From Pseudomonas baetica (GTDB lineage: Bacteria; Pseudomonadota; Gammaproteobacteria; Pseudomonadales; Pseudomonadaceae), in the NCBI RefSeq assembly GCF_019733355.1, contig NZ_JAIHLQ010000028.1, positions 1 to 64,000 of the forward strand: 64,000 bases of DNA, given 5' to 3'. How positions within the stretch are numbered: position 1 is the stretch's first letter; each line of letters opens with the position of its first letter. Below, in pieces: positions 23,449 to 31,505 of the stretch. The notes beneath the pieces are model-generated. The model had not been told where the DNA came from, did no database searches, and saw only the letters and a program-made list of their open reading frames with translations. Both the position numbers and the translations under genes were made by a program.

Positions 23449-24794
23449 GTTGCGCCGCTCTGTTCAAGCGCCGCGACCAGCCGACAACTGCAGACCGACT
23501 CTGCGCAGTGGCTGAAACTGCCACCTCCCGGAATCAGGCACAGCAGCAATAACGGTTCGCCCGACGTCAGCAGTTGCTGCAAGCCTTCACTCGCCAACCG
23601 GGTTGGCACAGGCATCGGCGGCTCATCGCTAATCTGCGCAGCCATGACCGACGGCTGGAGAACGCCGCTGATCACCGGTTGATCTGGATCGCCCTCAAAG
23701 AAACTCACCACCACTTCCACGCCATCGCTCAGCGCCGCCAACGGCGCATCGGCCAAGGCCGGTGCGAGCGGCAGCCAACAATGACTCGGCGCCGCACCTT
23801 CGCCCTGATAGAGCCAATGGAACTGCACCGCCACCGGCCGCCTGCAATCAGGCTGCGGCTCATCGACCGTCACCACCCAGGCCCGTTGCAGGCTGTGCAT
23901 GCGCGGTCTCGACGGCATCGCGGCCGCCGCAGACGGCGGTAACTGCAGCGCACCGAACAGTCGGTTGGCATAGGGCAGATCAAGGGCCGGATCCGCGCAA
24001 TGTTCAATCCGCGTCAACAACCAATGGCGATTGCACTCGGCGAACGGATGATCGGCCAGGCGCAGCCATTGACCGCTGCGCAACGCCGCCAAATCACTGC
24101 GTCCTTCGGCATTTGGCGCCTGCCACGCGCCCTCGCCCTGAAACGATTCCAGCAGTTGCCAATGGTGGACCGCGGGCGAAGAAAAAGGATCGGCGCGCTC
24201 GCGCTGATACAGCGCGACTTCAGCCAATGGCAACCGTGCTGGATCATCGCCGAACACCAGGCAATGCCGGTCATGCTCGTGTTCAAAGAAGTAGTGAATC
24301 CGTGCCTGCGCGCACAAGCGCTGGAGCAGTTGCAGATCGGACTCACGGTATTGCGTGCAGAACGTGCGGGCCGGGTAGTCGCCGTGCAAGTCGAAGCGTC
24401 GCTGAGCGCCGACAATCCCGTGCTCCCTGAGCACCTGATTGATGATCTGCGGCACCGATCGGCCACTGAATATCCGCTGACTGATACGCAGATCGAGGCA
24501 ACCGAGTTTCGGCCCCAAACGGATCCGACTCAGCCGCGAACCGTGCCCGTGCTCATGCTGGACAAGACTCTGCAACTGCCCGTGCACGCCCTCCCCCGAC
24601 GGTCCGAAACACAGGAACGCCGAACGGTAAAGCAGGCCGGCGAGATCCAGTTGCGGATCGTCGATCAACACATCGATCTCGAACGCAAAAGGCTCGTTGA
24701 GGGCTTCGCTACCGGTAAAGGCCAGGACTTCGAAAGGGGCGGACAGGCCCGCTACATCGAGACGAAACGACGACTCGTTGACTGGATCGAACAT
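23445..24794 (-). CDS. vgrG: VgrG spike protein, short form
   Basis: A 449-residue VgrG, shorter than the usual 600-750. The gp27-like N-terminal part is complete (FRLDVAGLSAPFEVLAFTGSEALNEPF; YRESDLQLLQRLCAQARIHYFFEH). The gp5-like OB region follows (RRPVAVQFHWLYQGEGAAPSHCWLPLA; GVEVVVSFFEGDPDQPVISG). The long triple beta-helix needle and C-terminal extension are missing. The end is a Cys-rich tail (HCAESVCSC). No other type VI structural gene is present in the window, so this is an orphan spike module. Confidence 0.85.
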   Translation of the reverse strand: MFDPVNESSFRLDVAGLSAPFEVLAFTGSEALNEPFAFEIDVLIDDPQLDLAGLLYRSAFLCFGPSGEGVHGQLQSLVQHEHGHGSRLSRIRLGPKLGCLDLRISQRIFSGRSVPQIINQVLREHGIVGAQRRFDLHGDYPARTFCTQYRESDLQLLQRLCAQARIHYFFEHEHDRHCLVFGDDPARLPLAEVALYQRERADPFSSPAVHHWQLLESFQGEGAWQAPNAEGRSDLAALRSGQWLRLADHPFAECNRHWLLTRIEHCADPALDLPYANRLFGALQLPPSAAAAMPSRPRMHSLQRAWVVTVDEPQPDCRRPVAVQFHWLYQGEGAAPSHCWLPLAPALADAPLAALSDGVEVVVSFFEGDPDQPVISGVLQPSVMAAQISDEPPMPVPTRLASEGLQQLLTSGEPLLLLCLIPGGGSFSHCAESVCSCRLVAALEQSGAT

Positions 24795-25027
24795 GGGCGG
24801 ATCTCTACAGGAGGGGCGGTCGGGGATTCTCGCCGAGACCCCGTGCCGAGTAGAGTGCCGAAGTACAACTTAGGAAATGACCTACGCGAAAAGCAGACCG
24901 GATGACTTTGCCGGCCTGGATAGCCAAGCATTTCGCGAAGATTTTGGGATGTATCCCACCGAGCCATCCGATTTTTCCGCAGCGTTTGGGAAAATTTCAG
25001 ACAACCCGGCGAGATTGCAACCTGGCC

Positions 25028-26941
25028 TCAGGAGGACAGGTAGGAGGAGCGGGTCAGGCCCAGACGCAAGGCATCGAGAAATTGCGTACGTTCGCTGGCA
25101 CTGATGCGGGCACTGGCGCATTTGTCGCGGTAGTGAGTCATCAGTTCTTCCGGCGACAAGTGCACGTAACGCAGCATGTCTTCGATGGTGTCGTGGGTTT
25201 CGATGCCGGCGTGGTACACGCTGCCATCAGCGTTCTGGTAGATGTTCACCGAGTCGGTGTCACCGAACAGATTGTGCATGTCGCCGAGGATTTCCTGATA
25301 GGCGCCGACTAGGAACACACCCAGCAAGTAGTCTTCACCTTCGTTCAGGCCGTGCACGGGCAGGCTGGTCTCGATGCTCTGCTCGTCGACGTACTGGTTG
25401 ATCTTGCCATCGGAGTCGCAGGTCAGATCCTGCAGCACAGCACGGCGTAGCGGCTCTTCGTCGAGGCGGTGCAGCGGGATGATCGGCAGTACCTGATCGA
25501 TTGCCCAAGTGTCCGGCAGGCTCTGGAACACCGAGAAGTTGCAGATGTACTTGTCGGCCAGCTTGTCGTTGAGTTCGTCGAGCACCTGACGGTGTGAACG
25601 CTGACGGGCTTTCAGCGAGTTGTGCAGGCGACGGCACACGGCGAAGTAGCACTGCTCGGCCAAGGCTTTCTCGGCCAGGGTCAGCTTGCCGTCAGCGTAC
25701 TGGGCTGCCACGTCGCTCATGTAGTGCGTGGCGCGCCAGTAGGTTTCGGTGACCATTTCGATGTCGGTCGGGCCCAGCAGGTCAACCAGCCACTGCACGG
25801 TTTCCGGCAGCGATTCCTTGTTCTCGATCTGCGGCACGTCGTCGTTGTGTTTCTCGACGTCGGTCACCTGCACCACCAGCATGGCGTGGTGCGCGGTCAG
25901 CGAACGGCCGCTTTCGGAGAAGATGTGCGGGTGTGGCAGGCTCTGCGCGTCGCAGAACTCCTTGAGCATCCCGACCACGACACCGGCGTAATCGTCCATG
26001 TCGTAGTTGATCGAACTGGCGTTGCGCGAGTGCGTGCCATCGTAGTCGACGCCCAGACCGCCGCCGACGTCGATGTGATCGACCGGCAGACCGAGATTGC
26101 GCAGCTCGCCGTAGTAACGGATCGCTTCCTTGAAGCCGTGCTGATAGTCGGCCAGGTTGGCGATCTGCGAACCCATGTGGAAGTGCAGCAGGCGAATGCC
26201 TTGATCCAGGCCGGCGGCACGGAAGCGCTCGACCACCGACAGCAGTTGCGCCGCCGACAGACCGAATTTGGACTTCTCACCACCGGTGTCCGCCCACTTG
26301 GACGACGCCAGCGACGACAGCCGCACGCGCAGGCCGACCTGTGGCTTGACCTTGAGCGAGGCGGCTTCTTCGATCACCAGAGCGACTTCGGACTCTTTCT
26401 CGATGACGATGAATACGTTGTGACCGAGTTTCTGGCCCATCAGCGCCAGACGAATGAACTCGCGGTCCTTGTAACCGTTGCAGACGATGGTGCCGCCCTT
26501 CGGCGCCAGTGCCAGCACGGCCAGCAGCTCAGGCTTGGAGCCGGCTTCCAGACCGATGGAGACGTCCTGGGTGGCGATGATGTTCTCGATCACCGCTTCT
26601 TGCTGGTTAACCTTGATCGGGTACAGCGCGGTGTACTTGCTTTGGTACTCCAGGCGCTCGATGTTCGCATCGAAAGCACCGGTCAGTTGACGGACACGGT
26701 CTTGCAGGATGTCGGGAAAACGAACCAGCAACGGCAAGGACAAACCGCTTTGGCGCAGTTGATCGACTTGCTCGAACAGGTCGATAGGCGAACTGTTCGG
26801 GCCGTTCGGACGAACTTCGACGCGACCGGCGTCATTGATCGCGAAATACCCGGCCCCCCAATGGCGAATCCCGTAAACACTGCGGCTGTCCGCAACTGTC
26901 CATTGGCTGCCATCGTCTTTGCGTGTGCGTCTTACGGACAT
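25028..26941 (-). CDS. speA: Biosynthetic arginine decarboxylase SpeA
   Basis: A 637-residue PLP enzyme of the alanine-racemase-like fold (group IV decarboxylase). It converts arginine to agmatine for putrescine synthesis. Expected segments are present: LYPIKVNQQEAVIENI with the PLP Lys, the LLHFHMGSQIANL stretch, IDVGGGLGVDYDGT and the C-terminal catalytic region around CDSDG. An AGGGG ribosome-binding site precedes the ATG. The upstream region (26942-27159) has strong inverted repeats that suggest leader control. Confidence 0.95.
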   Translation of the reverse strand: MSVRRTRKDDGSQWTVADSRSVYGIRHWGAGYFAINDAGRVEVRPNGPNSSPIDLFEQVDQLRQSGLSLPLLVRFPDILQDRVRQLTGAFDANIERLEYQSKYTALYPIKVNQQEAVIENIIATQDVSIGLEAGSKPELLAVLALAPKGGTIVCNGYKDREFIRLALMGQKLGHNVFIVIEKESEVALVIEEAASLKVKPQVGLRVRLSSLASSKWADTGGEKSKFGLSAAQLLSVVERFRAAGLDQGIRLLHFHMGSQIANLADYQHGFKEAIRYYGELRNLGLPVDHIDVGGGLGVDYDGTHSRNASSINYDMDDYAGVVVGMLKEFCDAQSLPHPHIFSESGRSLTAHHAMLVVQVTDVEKHNDDVPQIENKESLPETVQWLVDLLGPTDIEMVTETYWRATHYMSDVAAQYADGKLTLAEKALAEQCYFAVCRRLHNSLKARQRSHRQVLDELNDKLADKYICNFSVFQSLPDTWAIDQVLPIIPLHRLDEEPLRRAVLQDLTCDSDGKINQYVDEQSIETSLPVHGLNEGEDYLLGVFLVGAYQEILGDMHNLFGDTDSVNIYQNADGSVYHAGIETHDTIEDMLRYVHLSPEELMTHYRDKCASARISASERTQFLDALRLGLTRSSYLSS

Positions 26942-27019
26942 CGAAGTCCCCTATAAAGAAGTCATAGTGCGTCGCCTGATCTCAGGCCGGCGCAGTCTAA
27001 AGAATGAAAATGACGGTTC

Positions 27020-27155
27020 GTCAGCGCGGCGGTAGACCGCGCTGACAGCGTGGAGTTTAGAAACCGGTCATGAACAGGCTCTGTGAAACCATGGAGACGA
27101 CGCCGATGCTGAAACTGTTCAGAACCGGATCAAGCCGCAGGTGGGTTTCACAGAG
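27020..27155 (-). promoter_or_regulatory. Structured speA leader with competing inverted repeats
   Basis: Three long inverted repeats lie between the SUI1 gene and speA. CTCTGTGAAACC (27079-27090) pairs with 27144-27155 over twelve bases. CCGGT..GAACAG (27064-27077) pairs with CTGTTC..ACCGG (27115-27128). GTCAGCGCGG (27020-27029) pairs with 27037-27046. The first two cross each other, so they form either a pseudoknot or two exclusive folds. The third overlaps a small TGACG/CGTCA hairpin followed by TTTTC on the speA strand, which looks like an attenuator. The regulatory role is inferred. Confidence 0.5.
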
Positions 27156-27159
27156 GCTG

Positions 27160-27531
27160 CTAGCCGCCGGACTTCTTCGCTTTGAAACCGTGCTTGATCA
27201 GCTCAGCCAAGAGTAGCTCGACATGATCGCCCTGGATTTCGATGATCCCGTCTTTCAACGTCCCACCGGTGCCGCAACGTTTCTTTAACGTTGTCGCCAA
27301 CTCTTTGAGCGCGTCTTCAGCCAGCGGCACGCCGGTGATGGTGGTCACCGTCTTGCCGCCACGGCCCTTGCTCTCGCGACGCACGCGGGCAATGCCGTCA
27401 CCGGCCGGGATCACGGTTTGTTTGCAGATGCAGACGTCCACCGGTTTACTGCATTCCGGGCAATGACGACCTGCGTCGGTGGAAAATACCAGGCCACCTA
27501 GGGCGGCGAAGGATGCGGCTTTTTTGGCCAC
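27160..27531 (-). CDS. SUI1/YciH-family translation initiation factor-like protein
   Basis: A 123-residue protein with an N-terminal two-Cys-pair segment (CPECSKPVDVCIC, about residues 33-45). The SUI1 domain follows (ESKGRGGKTVTTITGVPL; GTGGTLKDGIIEIQGDH). It is related to eukaryotic eIF1; the bacterial YciH protein affects start-codon selection in vitro. I start it at the GTG of 27531, which has AGAGGA eight bases upstream. The frame to 27567 lacks a ribosome-binding site. Confidence 0.88.
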   Translation of the reverse strand: MAKKAASFAALGGLVFSTDAGRHCPECSKPVDVCICKQTVIPAGDGIARVRRESKGRGGKTVTTITGVPLAEDALKELATTLKKRCGTGGTLKDGIIEIQGDHVELLLAELIKHGFKAKKSGG

Positions 27532-27680
27532 CGGCAATCCTCTTGGGAGGACAAAGACTGATCGCAACCTTGGGCAAGGTTATCGACCGCGAAGCCCCAC
27601 TCAGGCAGGGGCAGCGCTACTGCACCGACGCTTCACTAAAAGCAGGCCGGTACAGCTTGAAAAGGTCGCGCAGTGTAACG

Positions 27681-27713
27681 GCAAAAACGCCGATTGCTAA
27701 GAGCCAATCGGCG
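27681..27713 (-). terminator. Rho-independent terminator after the nudix gene
   Basis: On the minus strand CGCCGATTG and CAATCGGCG form a nine-pair stem with an eight-base loop followed by TTTTTGC. It ends the DUF2333-nudix transcript. Confidence 0.85.
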
Positions 27714-27718
27714 CCAAT

Positions 27719-28276
27719 TTATGTGTTCTTTGCGACGTCGCTTTGCTGAGCCTTCAGATAGCGCTTGAGCGCGGCCAACGAGTCCGGGCAATAAGGCTTT
27801 TGCTCGATTTCGCGCATCACTTGCTCGACGGAAATAAAGCGCGCTTCCAGCACTTCTTCGGGCTGCAGGATCAGTGGGCCGTCCCACACCGCGGAAAACG
27901 CCGAACACCACAGACGGTTGCCGGTGTCTTCGAAGTAGAAATGGTCGTGAGCGGTAAGTTCAACGCCGCTCACACCCAGTTCCTCTTCCAGCTCACGGGC
28001 CGCTGACTCGGCGTAAGTCTCATTCGCCTGAACCATGCCACCGGCCGCCACGTCCCAGTAACCGGGATAAATGGCCTTGCTCAACGTGCGCCGGTGCACG
28101 CAAAGGTCTCCGGCAGAATTGAACAGCATGATGTAAGTGCCGCGACCGATCAGTCCTCTATCGCGCAAATCGGCACGCACCAAGGCACCGAGCAGGTTGT
28201 CCTGCTCGTCAACCCAGGCAATGTGTTCGGCATCCGAGGCAGCGCGATGCGCCGCCTCTTTGGCGTTCTGACTCAT
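27719..28276 (-). CDS. NUDIX hydrolase
   Basis: A 185-residue NUDIX protein. The nudix box starts at GGMVQANETYAESA and continues with RELEEELG (about residues 88-110), matching the GX5EX7REUXEEXGU pattern in full. It resembles YfcD-type hydrolases related to isopentenyl-diphosphate isomerase in length and in the N-terminal WVDEQDNLLG region. The substrate is not known. It lies three bases after the DUF2333 gene, so the two form an operon ended by the terminator at 27681-27713. Confidence 0.88.
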   Translation of the reverse strand: MSQNAKEAAHRAASDAEHIAWVDEQDNLLGALVRADLRDRGLIGRGTYIMLFNSAGDLCVHRRTLSKAIYPGYWDVAAGGMVQANETYAESAARELEEELGVSGVELTAHDHFYFEDTGNRLWCSAFSAVWDGPLILQPEEVLEARFISVEQVMREIEQKPYCPDSLAALKRYLKAQQSDVAKNT

Positions 28277-28279
28277 GAA

Positions 28280-29347
28280 TCAGCCCTGATTGAGCAGTTG
28301 ACGCAAATCGATGACGGCGGCGTTAGCCCGGGAAATATAGTTGGCCATGACCAGCGAGTGGTTGGCCAGCACGCCGAAGCCACTGCCGTTGAGGATCATC
28401 GGGCTCCAGACAGGCTCCTGCGAGGCTTCCAGTTCGCGGATGATCTGACGCACGCTGACCGTGGCGTTCTTCTTCGCCAGCACATCGGCGAAGTCGACTT
28501 CGATGGCGCGCAGCAAGTGCGACAGCGCCCAGGCCTGACCGCGAGCTTCGTAGAAAACGTTGTCAATCTGCATCCACGGGGTTTCGACAACTTCTTCGTC
28601 GACCTGCGGCACTTCGCCAACGGCCGGAGCTTCGGTTTTCAGCGCGGTGTTGAGTTTGACCCGGCCGACGCTTGCCGACAGCCGTTGCGACAGCGAACCC
28701 AAGCGGGTGCCGACATCGCCCAGCCAGTTGTTCAGGTTATCGGCACGGGCGTAGAACAGCGCGTTTTTCTGGGTCGGATCAGACAAGCGTGCCTGATAAC
28801 GGCTCAAGGAGTTGATGCCTTCCTGATACTCCGACTCACTGGATGGCAAGATCCAGCTCTTGTTGTCGAAGTTGAAACGCGGTTCGGCCTTGGCCAGATC
28901 GGCATCTTCCGCCGACTGCGATTGCGAACGGGCGAAGTCTTTGCGCAGGGCACGGGTCAAGTCGCGCACTTGCACCAGCACGCCATATTCCCAGCTCGGC
29001 GTGTTGTCCATCCACAGGCCTGGCGGGAAGCGGTCATTGGAAATGTAACCGCCCGGTTTGTCGAGCAAGGTGCTGGCAACGGTCTTGAGGGTTTCGACGG
29101 TGGTGTAGCCGATCACCATTTGCTTGCCTTCTTTCTCGGCAGCCAACTGCGCGTTTTGTGCCACCGGAAACAGCGCCGGCTCCTGGCTCCAGTACCAGCC
29201 AAGGCCGATGGTCACCAATAGATAGATGCCGACCAGCGTGGCCAGCGCACGGCTGAACAACACCCCGCCGACATAGCTGCGGGTTGCCGACTTCGGCTCG
29301 GCAGCACGTTCAGGCGCGCTGCCCGCGCGGTTTTTCCAGTCCAGCAT
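28280..29347 (-). CDS. DUF2333 family inner-membrane protein
   Basis: A 355-residue protein with one N-terminal membrane segment (ALATLVGIYLLVTIGLGWYW, about residues 33-52). A long, mostly helical periplasmic part follows, matching the DUF2333 family as I recall it. The function is unknown. Its place beside nudix, SUI1 and gcbA is as in P. aeruginosa (PA4842 region, from memory). Confidence 0.85.
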   Translation of the reverse strand: MLDWKNRAGSAPERAAEPKSATRSYVGGVLFSRALATLVGIYLLVTIGLGWYWSQEPALFPVAQNAQLAAEKEGKQMVIGYTTVETLKTVASTLLDKPGGYISNDRFPPGLWMDNTPSWEYGVLVQVRDLTRALRKDFARSQSQSAEDADLAKAEPRFNFDNKSWILPSSESEYQEGINSLSRYQARLSDPTQKNALFYARADNLNNWLGDVGTRLGSLSQRLSASVGRVKLNTALKTEAPAVGEVPQVDEEVVETPWMQIDNVFYEARGQAWALSHLLRAIEVDFADVLAKKNATVSVRQIIRELEASQEPVWSPMILNGSGFGVLANHSLVMANYISRANAAVIDLRQLLNQG

Positions 29348-29783
29348 GGCGATATCCTTTCAATCACTTGGGTTCAACGGTTCGACCACAACCATACAAC
29401 AACGTGCCTTGGGCCGGCACCCGCCATTAAAGATAAGCCGTAAATCGTTCGAGCGAATGAGGCAACATTTGAACTAAGGGAATCCCTGATACCGACTCCT
29501 CACATCCATAGCGCCGCAGGGCAGTGAAAACCATCGTTCAGCGCATTCACTGCACTGATGAGATGCGCACCTGAAAATCACTCAGATTTAAGCAGATCAC
29601 ACTGCAAACTGCCGATTCAACGGGACTTCGCCGACGAACAGGTCAAAAACAAAACCTATTGGTCAGAAACTGAATAGTGATGCACTGCAGATTATTGACT
29701 CATGACACTCGTCTAAGGGAAAAGAGGTGCTAGCATAGAGCCACCAGTCGATCTCAGCATGCAGCCTAACTAGTAGTCAGGAT
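29348..29783. promoter_or_regulatory. Divergent DUF2333/gcbA intergenic region
   Basis: A 436-base gene-free stretch between divergent genes, A+T-richer than its neighbours toward gcbA. It should hold promoters in both directions. A TTGACT at 29695-29700 could be a -35 element for gcbA, but I see no good -10 at the right distance. There are no repeats or RNA genes that I can recognise. Confidence 0.35.
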
Positions 29784-31454
29784 ATGACCGAGCCAGAAGA
29801 CCCCAGCCGTGAGCGTCTCAAGCACCACTTTGCCCAGCGGGTAATTCATCAGGCACGTCAGATTCTTGAGATATGGCAGCGCCTGCAACGCAGTGAGTGG
29901 TCCACCGTCGACCTCGCCGAACTGAGCGAGGCCAACTTGCGCCTGCTGCGTTTTGCCGAGCGCTTCGAACAGCCCGAACACACCCAGCTTGCGCGCCACA
30001 TCGGCCAGTCGCTGGAAGCGGTGGATGCCAATCGTGGCCGACTGAGCAGTGGATTGATCACTGACCTCAATCGCTTGATGCAACGCCTGTCACGCACCGG
30101 CCTGCGCCATGGCGATCAACTCGACCAGACCTTCCTGCCGCCGCTGCGCAAACCGATCTACGTCATGCTGCAGGACCATGACCGCGCTGAGCGATTGGCC
30201 AAACAACTGGAATTTTTCGGTCTGAGCGCTCAGGCGCTTGATAGCGTGGCAGCGTTTCGCTCCTCGATGGTCGAGCGTTTGCCAGCCGCGATCGTCATGG
30301 ACGTAGATTTCAGCGGGGCCGGCATTGGCCTGAAACTCGCCGCCGAAGCGCAAGTAGGCCTGGACGAGCCGTTGCCGTTGCTATTCTTCAGCCTGCACGA
30401 AACCGATACGCCGACCCGCCTCGCCGCCGTGCGCGCCGGCGGTCAGGAATTTCTCACCGGCACCCTCGAAGCGTCGAGCCTGCTGGAGAAGATCGAAGTC
30501 CTCACCTGCGTCGCTCAGTACGAACCTTATAAAGTGCTGATCATCGATGACTCCCGCGCCCAGGCCTTACACACCGAACGCCTGCTCAACAGCGCCGGGA
30601 TCGTCACACGCACCCTGATCGAACCGATTCAGGCCATGGCCGAACTGGCGGATTTCCAGCCAGACCTGATCATCCTCGACATGTACATGCCGGCCTGCAC
30701 TGGCACCGAGCTGGCCAAGGTGATCCGCCACAACGACCGCTACGTCAGCGTGCCGATCATTTACCTGTCGGCCGAAGACGATCTGGATAAACAGCTCGAC
30801 GCCATGAGCGAGGGCGGCGACGATTTCCTGACCAAACCGATCAAGCCACGCCACCTGATCACCACCGTGCGCAACCGCGCCGCCCGTGCGCGCAACCTCA
30901 AGGCGCGGATGGTGCGCGACAGCCTGACCGGTTTGTACAACCACACCCACATTTTGCAATTGCTCGAAGACTGCTCGTTCCGCGCCCGCCGCGAGAACAA
31001 GCCGCTGAGCTTTGCGATGCTCGACATCGACCACTTCAAACGGGTCAATGACAGCCACGGCCACCCAATGGGCGACCGCGTGATCAAGAGCCTCGCGCTG
31101 TTTCTTAAACAACGTCTGCGCAAAACCGATTTCATCGGCCGGTACGGCGGCGAAGAGTTCGCCATCGTCATGCCCGACACCGATATCGAAGCCGCGCACA
31201 AAGTGCTCGACGAGATTCGTCAACGCTTTGCCGAAATCCACTACCCCGCGCAACCGCAAGATTTGTGGTGCACCTTCAGCGCCGGGGTGGTGGAAATGCA
31301 TGACGATTCCGACAGCCTGATGATGGCCAGCCAAGCCGACGAAGCGCTGTACCGCGCCAAGGGTGCCGGACGCAATCGAGTGCAGGCCGCGCGGGACTCA
31401 AAGCAAAGTGCCATCTTTTCATCGGAATCAACCGATTCGGTCATAACCTTGTAA
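29784..31454 (+). CDS. gcbA: GcbA-like diguanylate cyclase with two receiver domains
   Basis: A 556-residue cytoplasmic protein. After a helical N-terminus (1-130) come a weakly conserved receiver (about 130-245, with VMDVDF), a canonical receiver (about 255-370: LIIDDSRAQ, ILDMYMP, YLSAED, LTKPI) and a GGDEF domain. The active site reads GGEEF near residue 455. The RxxD inhibitory site (RKTD) sits five residues before it, so activity and product feedback are both expected. Position and domains match GcbA (PA4843), which promotes biofilm formation and affects dispersal. Confidence 0.87.
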   Translation: MTEPEDPSRERLKHHFAQRVIHQARQILEIWQRLQRSEWSTVDLAELSEANLRLLRFAERFEQPEHTQLARHIGQSLEAVDANRGRLSSGLITDLNRLMQRLSRTGLRHGDQLDQTFLPPLRKPIYVMLQDHDRAERLAKQLEFFGLSAQALDSVAAFRSSMVERLPAAIVMDVDFSGAGIGLKLAAEAQVGLDEPLPLLFFSLHETDTPTRLAAVRAGGQEFLTGTLEASSLLEKIEVLTCVAQYEPYKVLIIDDSRAQALHTERLLNSAGIVTRTLIEPIQAMAELADFQPDLIILDMYMPACTGTELAKVIRHNDRYVSVPIIYLSAEDDLDKQLDAMSEGGDDFLTKPIKPRHLITTVRNRAARARNLKARMVRDSLTGLYNHTHILQLLEDCSFRARRENKPLSFAMLDIDHFKRVNDSHGHPMGDRVIKSLALFLKQRLRKTDFIGRYGGEEFAIVMPDTDIEAAHKVLDEIRQRFAEIHYPAQPQDLWCTFSAGVVEMHDDSDSLMMASQADEALYRAKGAGRNRVQAARDSKQSAIFSSESTDSVITL

Positions 31455-31505
31455 TAGAACCGCAATAAATTCAGGCGCTTACCATTTCTGCCGTTGGTAG
31501 CCGTC

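Noticed and set aside
23445..24794. Calling vgrG a pseudogene because of its short length
   Set aside because: The frame is intact, both core domains are present and the stop is coupled to the adaptor gene, so a short functional form is more likely.
25622..26956. A 444-codon plus-strand open frame opposite speA
   Set aside because: It is the antisense shadow of speA, rich in His, Gln and Val as such frames are in G+C-rich genomes.
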